DNA of 64,000 bases from Clostridiaceae bacterium (lineage in GTDB: Bacteria > Bacillota > Clostridia > Lachnospirales > Lachnospiraceae). A model generated the notes under the pieces. The model had not been told where the DNA came from, did not search any database, and saw only the letters and a list, made by a program, of their open reading frames with translations. The stretch spans positions 186,001-250,000 of the forward strand of contig CAJTGI010000005.1 of assembly GCA_910575435.1 (NCBI GenBank), read 5' to 3'. Shown here piece after piece: positions 61,326 to 64,000 of the stretch; the stretch's first letter is position 1, and every line of letters begins with the position of its first letter. A program made the position numbers and the translations under genes.

Positions 61326-62182
61326 CCATACTCCCGAATCCTCTCCATCATCCGGATGGCCCGGACGCTCTTCCTCACATCATGCACCCTCACCATCTGC
61401 CAGCCGCTCTGCACAGCCTGCACCGTGGTGACCAGCGTTCCCTCCTCCCGCTCGGTGACAGGCAGATCAAGGGTCAGCCCGATGACAGACTTTCTGGAAG
61501 CCGCCAGAAGCAGGGGCATCCCCAGCACCTTGAAATCCCCCAGATGGGCTAGCACCTCCAGATTGTGCTCATAGGTCTTTCCAAATCCAATCCCTGGATC
61601 GAGAATCATCTGACCTCTGAAAATCCCGGCCCCCTCCCCGATGGAAACGCTCTCCTCCAGGTCGGCCATCATGCCAGGCAAAAGCCCCTCCTCATAAACT
61701 GCCTCCCGGCGATTCTGCATGACGCACACCGGCTTCTTATGTTTTGCCACCACCTCAGCCATAGTTTCGCCATCCCATCCCTTCTCCTCCTGAGAAAAGA
61801 GGGATTCATAGCGAAGTCCCCAGATATCATTGGCAAGATCCGCCCCGGCAGAAAGGGCGGCATCCATCACCGGAGCCTTATAAGTATCCACGGACACTGG
61901 CACGTCAAACCGCTTCTTGATTTCCTCCAGCACGGAAATCACCCTGGCCGTCTCCTCCTGGATGGAAACTGCCTGATAGCCCGGCCGGGTGGATTCTCCC
62001 CCCACGTCAATGATGTCCGCTCCCTCCTCCACCATCTCTTCCACATGATAAAGTGCCGCATCCATTTCCCGAAACTTCCCCCCATCGGAAAAAGAATCCG
62101 GCGTCACATTTAAAATTCCCATCACATAGGTATGCTTCCCGTCAAAATCAAAGTCCTGCTGCCCGATCTTCATAATTGCCAT
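61310..62182 (-). CDS. folP: Dihydropteroate synthase
   Basis: The 290-residue enzyme condenses p-aminobenzoate with hydroxymethyldihydropterin diphosphate in folate synthesis and is the sulfonamide target. It has the signatures YVMGILNVTPDSFSDGG, IDVGGESTRPG, and DPGIGFGKTYEHN, with SVDTYK and RVHDV. It precedes nothing on the minus strand but overlaps the HAD gene's end. folC is next upstream, 150 bp away. Confidence 0.95.
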   Translation of the reverse strand: MAIMKIGQQDFDFDGKHTYVMGILNVTPDSFSDGGKFREMDAALYHVEEMVEEGADIIDVGGESTRPGYQAVSIQEETARVISVLEEIKKRFDVPVSVDTYKAPVMDAALSAGADLANDIWGLRYESLFSQEEKGWDGETMAEVVAKHKKPVCVMQNRREAVYEEGLLPGMMADLEESVSIGEGAGIFRGQMILDPGIGFGKTYEHNLEVLAHLGDFKVLGMPLLLAASRKSVIGLTLDLPVTEREEGTLVTTVQAVQSGWQMVRVHDVRKSVRAIRMMERIREYGYSIP

Positions 62183-62333
62183 ATATCCTTTCTGCTGTAT
62201 TTTAATAATAAATCCTTGATAGATTCACGTATTACCCATGATTGGCATCAATATAGTTTTCCATTCCCTGGTGCAATTTCCAACATATTTGATCTCGTCG
62301 CACCCTCACTAGCAAGCCTGCCCAGTCCGCTTA

Positions 62334-63755
62334 TCACTGCCGCAAATACCGGCAGGCATCCCCCACAATGGAGAGGGAGCCGCAAACTACCAGTTTTCTT
62401 CCCTCTTCCAGCCCTTCCAAAGCCTGAGAGCAAGCCCTCTCCATAGAGTCGCAAGAACAAATCTCCACTTCCCTGCCCTGGCCTTTTGCCAGCCGGGCAA
62501 TGCATTCCTCCAAAGCCTCCCCCGAAAGCCCCCGCCTTCCGGGAGCCGCCACGGCATATGCCCGATGCATCACGGGAAGAAGCGTCTCCATCTCCCGCAG
62601 ATAATCCTTGTCCCGAAACACGCCCAGAATAAAGTCGAAGGCTTCCCCGGGAAAATACATTTCCAGAGATTCCACCAGACTTTCAACCGCCGAAGGATTA
62701 TGGGCGCCATCCACCAAAATCAAGGGGCCTTCCGACAACAGCTCCAGCCTTCCCGGCCATCTGCCGGACTCCAGCCCCTGGGCAATCTGCGTCTCCCCAA
62801 TCCTGTCAAAGCCATCTGCCCGCAACTGCTCCAGCGCCTCCACCGCCAGAACGGCATTCCCGATCTGAAAAGTCCCCATCTGACCCAATCGGTATTCCTT
62901 TCCTCGGTAGGCAAAACTGCTGCCCTCCATCGTACATTCCCCCACCTGCAAGGAATCTTCTGCCACCAGATGAAGTTCTGCCCTTCTCCGTCCGCACACC
63001 TCCCTCAAAATATCCACGCAGGCATGGGACAGGGCAGAGACCACCAGCGTCCCCTCCTTGACGATTCCATATTTCTCCCTGGCAATCTCTTCCAGGGTAT
63101 CCCCCAGAATCTGCTGGTGATCCAGGCTAATGGAAGTCAGAACGCAAAGTCTGGGACGCTCTACGATATTGGTGGCATCAAGCCTTCCCCCCAGCCCGCA
63201 CTCCACCACAGCAACATCCACGTCCCAGTCCGCAAATTTCTGGAATGCCAGCACCGTCTGAATCTCGAAGGCAGTGGGGTGATGGTGTCCCTCGGCAACC
63301 ATGTCATCGCAATGGCCACGAAGCACAGTCACGGCCTCCGCCACCTCTTCCTCGGAGATATCCGCCGTCACCACGCCTCCAGCACCGCTGCGGAAGCATC
63401 CCCCAGCAAGAACGTCCTCTCCGCAGCGGGAATCATTTTCCCCGCCGCGAGAATGATCTCCCCCACGGCAAGAATCATCCCCCTCCCGCCGCCAAATTTG
63501 CTGAATACTCTCCCGCCATCCAAAGACGGCCGGGGAGGAAAACCGCCCCACCCGATAACCGGACAGGGCCAGTACCTGGCAAAGAAAATTCCCCACAGAA
63601 CCCTTTCCATTCGTTCCCGCTATGTGAATGATCTCCGTCCTTCTGTCAGGGCGACCCATGCGGGCTGACAGTTCCGCCACCTCCGCCAGAGAGTAATCGC
63701 TGCCCTGGGCATGTTCAATTTCCGTCAGGTAGGCTCTCGCCTGTGCATAGTCCAT
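62334..63755 (-). CDS. folC: Folylpolyglutamate synthase / dihydrofolate synthase, with a low-complexity insert
   Basis: The 473-residue Mur-ligase-family enzyme has the P-loop HIAGTNGKGSVGNFL (44-58), VVECGLGGRLDATN, SISLDHQQILG and LVDGAHNPSAVESL. It adds glutamates to folates. Between the normal WRESIQQ and ISEEEVAEA regions it carries about 45 extra Gly/Arg/Asp/Ser/Cys-rich residues (about 87-130, including CRGGDHSRGG), encoded by imperfect 21-nt repeats. AGGAGG lies 4 nt before ATG 63755; the longer frame to 63812 is unlikely. Confidence 0.9.
   Translation of the reverse strand: MDYAQARAYLTEIEHAQGSDYSLAEVAELSARMGRPDRRTEIIHIAGTNGKGSVGNFLCQVLALSGYRVGRFSSPAVFGWRESIQQIWRREGDDSCRGGDHSRGGENDSRCGEDVLAGGCFRSGAGGVVTADISEEEVAEAVTVLRGHCDDMVAEGHHHPTAFEIQTVLAFQKFADWDVDVAVVECGLGGRLDATNIVERPRLCVLTSISLDHQQILGDTLEEIAREKYGIVKEGTLVVSALSHACVDILREVCGRRRAELHLVAEDSLQVGECTMEGSSFAYRGKEYRLGQMGTFQIGNAVLAVEALEQLRADGFDRIGETQIAQGLESGRWPGRLELLSEGPLILVDGAHNPSAVESLVESLEMYFPGEAFDFILGVFRDKDYLREMETLLPVMHRAYAVAAPGRRGLSGEALEECIARLAKGQGREVEICSCDSMERACSQALEGLEEGRKLVVCGSLSIVGDACRYLRQ
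63427..63489. repeat. Three imperfect 21-nt tandem repeats inside folC
   Basis: The plus strand reads GGGAATCATTTTCCCCGCCG, then GAGAATGATCTCCCCCACGG, then AAGAATCATCCCCCTCCCG, spaced by 21 nt. Because the unit is a multiple of three the folC frame is kept. Confidence 0.7.
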
Positions 63756-63824
63756 AAGTCCTCCTGTAAGATGCATTTCTTCTCTCCTCCAACAGAGAGG
63801 AAATGCGTCCACTGTGATACTGCG

Positions 63825-64000
63825 CTACAGCCCCTCCACGAACCCCCGCACTTCCTCCCACGCCTCCTTAGATTCCGGCATCCGGTCCATCGCCTGCTGA
63901 AATTCATGGAACATCCCCTCGTATACCGTGGCCTCCACCTGGCATCCAGCCTCTCTGGCCTTCTCCGCCACGTCCACCGTATCGCTGAGGAGCATCTCGA
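63825..64000 (-). CDS. C-terminal part of an alpha/beta hydrolase (esterase-like), cut by the window edge
   Basis: Reading in from the right edge, the minus-strand frame gives EMLLSDTVDVAEKAREAG, then VYEGMFHEFQQAMDRMPES and EEVRGFVEGL with a stop at 63825. The DxxxxDT and YEGMFHEF patterns, with His following GMF, fit the hormone-sensitive-lipase/acetyl-esterase type of alpha/beta hydrolase. The nucleophile Ser would lie outside the window. It is upstream of folC in the same direction with a 69-bp gap. Confidence 0.65.
   Translation of the reverse strand, partial: EMLLSDTVDVAEKAREAGCQVEATVYEGMFHEFQQAMDRMPESKEAWEEVRGFVEGL

Overview
The window is most consistent with the chromosome of a Gram-positive, anaerobic Lachnospiraceae-type Clostridia. 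The evidence is LL-diaminopimelate aminotransferase, GatCAB, a proline T-box, the TIGR03960/TIGR03936/RNase G cluster, a secreted GH5 glycanase with LRR_5 repeats, strong AGGAGG ribosome sites and sigma-A promoters. A methyl-accepting chemotaxis protein, a PilZ protein and an FlhB-tail protein suggest a motile lineage. No sporulation, rRNA or tRNA gene was seen. Genus was not assigned. Most genes lie on the minus strand; the plus-strand genes are a UppS-like gene, prs, the IbrA/IbrB/sulfotransferase group and one HAD phosphatase.

Layout. 1-1.7 kb: a secreted membrane-anchored protein and dUTPase. 1.86-4.05 kb: an AT-rich, probably acquired arsenic operon (arsR, arsP-type permease, thiol-redox protein, arsC) with a clear promoter and operator. 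4.1-5.9 kb: a secreted LRR_5 protein. 6-9.4 kb: MATE pump, GNAT, PAS protein and a divergent cis-prenyltransferase. 9.4-17 kb: hybrid histidine kinase, Nudix/pyrophosphatase fusion, hemW, lepA. 17.3-19.9 kb: secreted GH5 glycanase. 20-31.7 kb: a housekeeping run (nucleoid-associated protein, alcohol dehydrogenase, RNase G, radical SAM pair, gpsA, plsY, der, membrane FKBP/trigger-factor protein). 31.7-34.4 kb: AT-rich and decayed, with a truncated cysteine-protease-like gene, a broken gene and dispersed repeats. 34.4-42.6 kb: prs, then pgeF, yraN, flhB-tail, rnhB, lepB, ylqF, a catalytically altered signal peptidase, mecA and uppP. 42.8-47.5 kb: a second MATE pump and the PP-loop/ParB/sulfotransferase group. 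47.8-58.1 kb: MCP, PilZ, gatCAB, DUF1002, dapL, DUF4180 and a polysaccharide deacetylase. 58.1-64 kb: proS with its T-box, HAD phosphatase, folP, folC and the end of an alpha/beta hydrolase gene.

The observations most worth following are: (1) a 30-bp x 7 tandem repeat that reads as decapeptide repeats and ends in an ATGA overlap with der; (2) the IbrA-like/IbrB-like/PAPS-sulfotransferase group; (3) a signal peptidase I paralogue with Asp at both catalytic positions, close to an intact one; (4) unusually dense runs of perfect hairpins between co-directional genes, some with mutually exclusive pairings; and (5) one beta-rich domain shared by the small surface protein and the GH5 enzyme.

Starts were moved from the longest open frame when a Shine-Dalgarno sequence or promoter position argued for it, including GTG or TTG starts for dut, the FKBP protein, yraN and the MCP. 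All family names come from motif recognition by eye, not from database searches.
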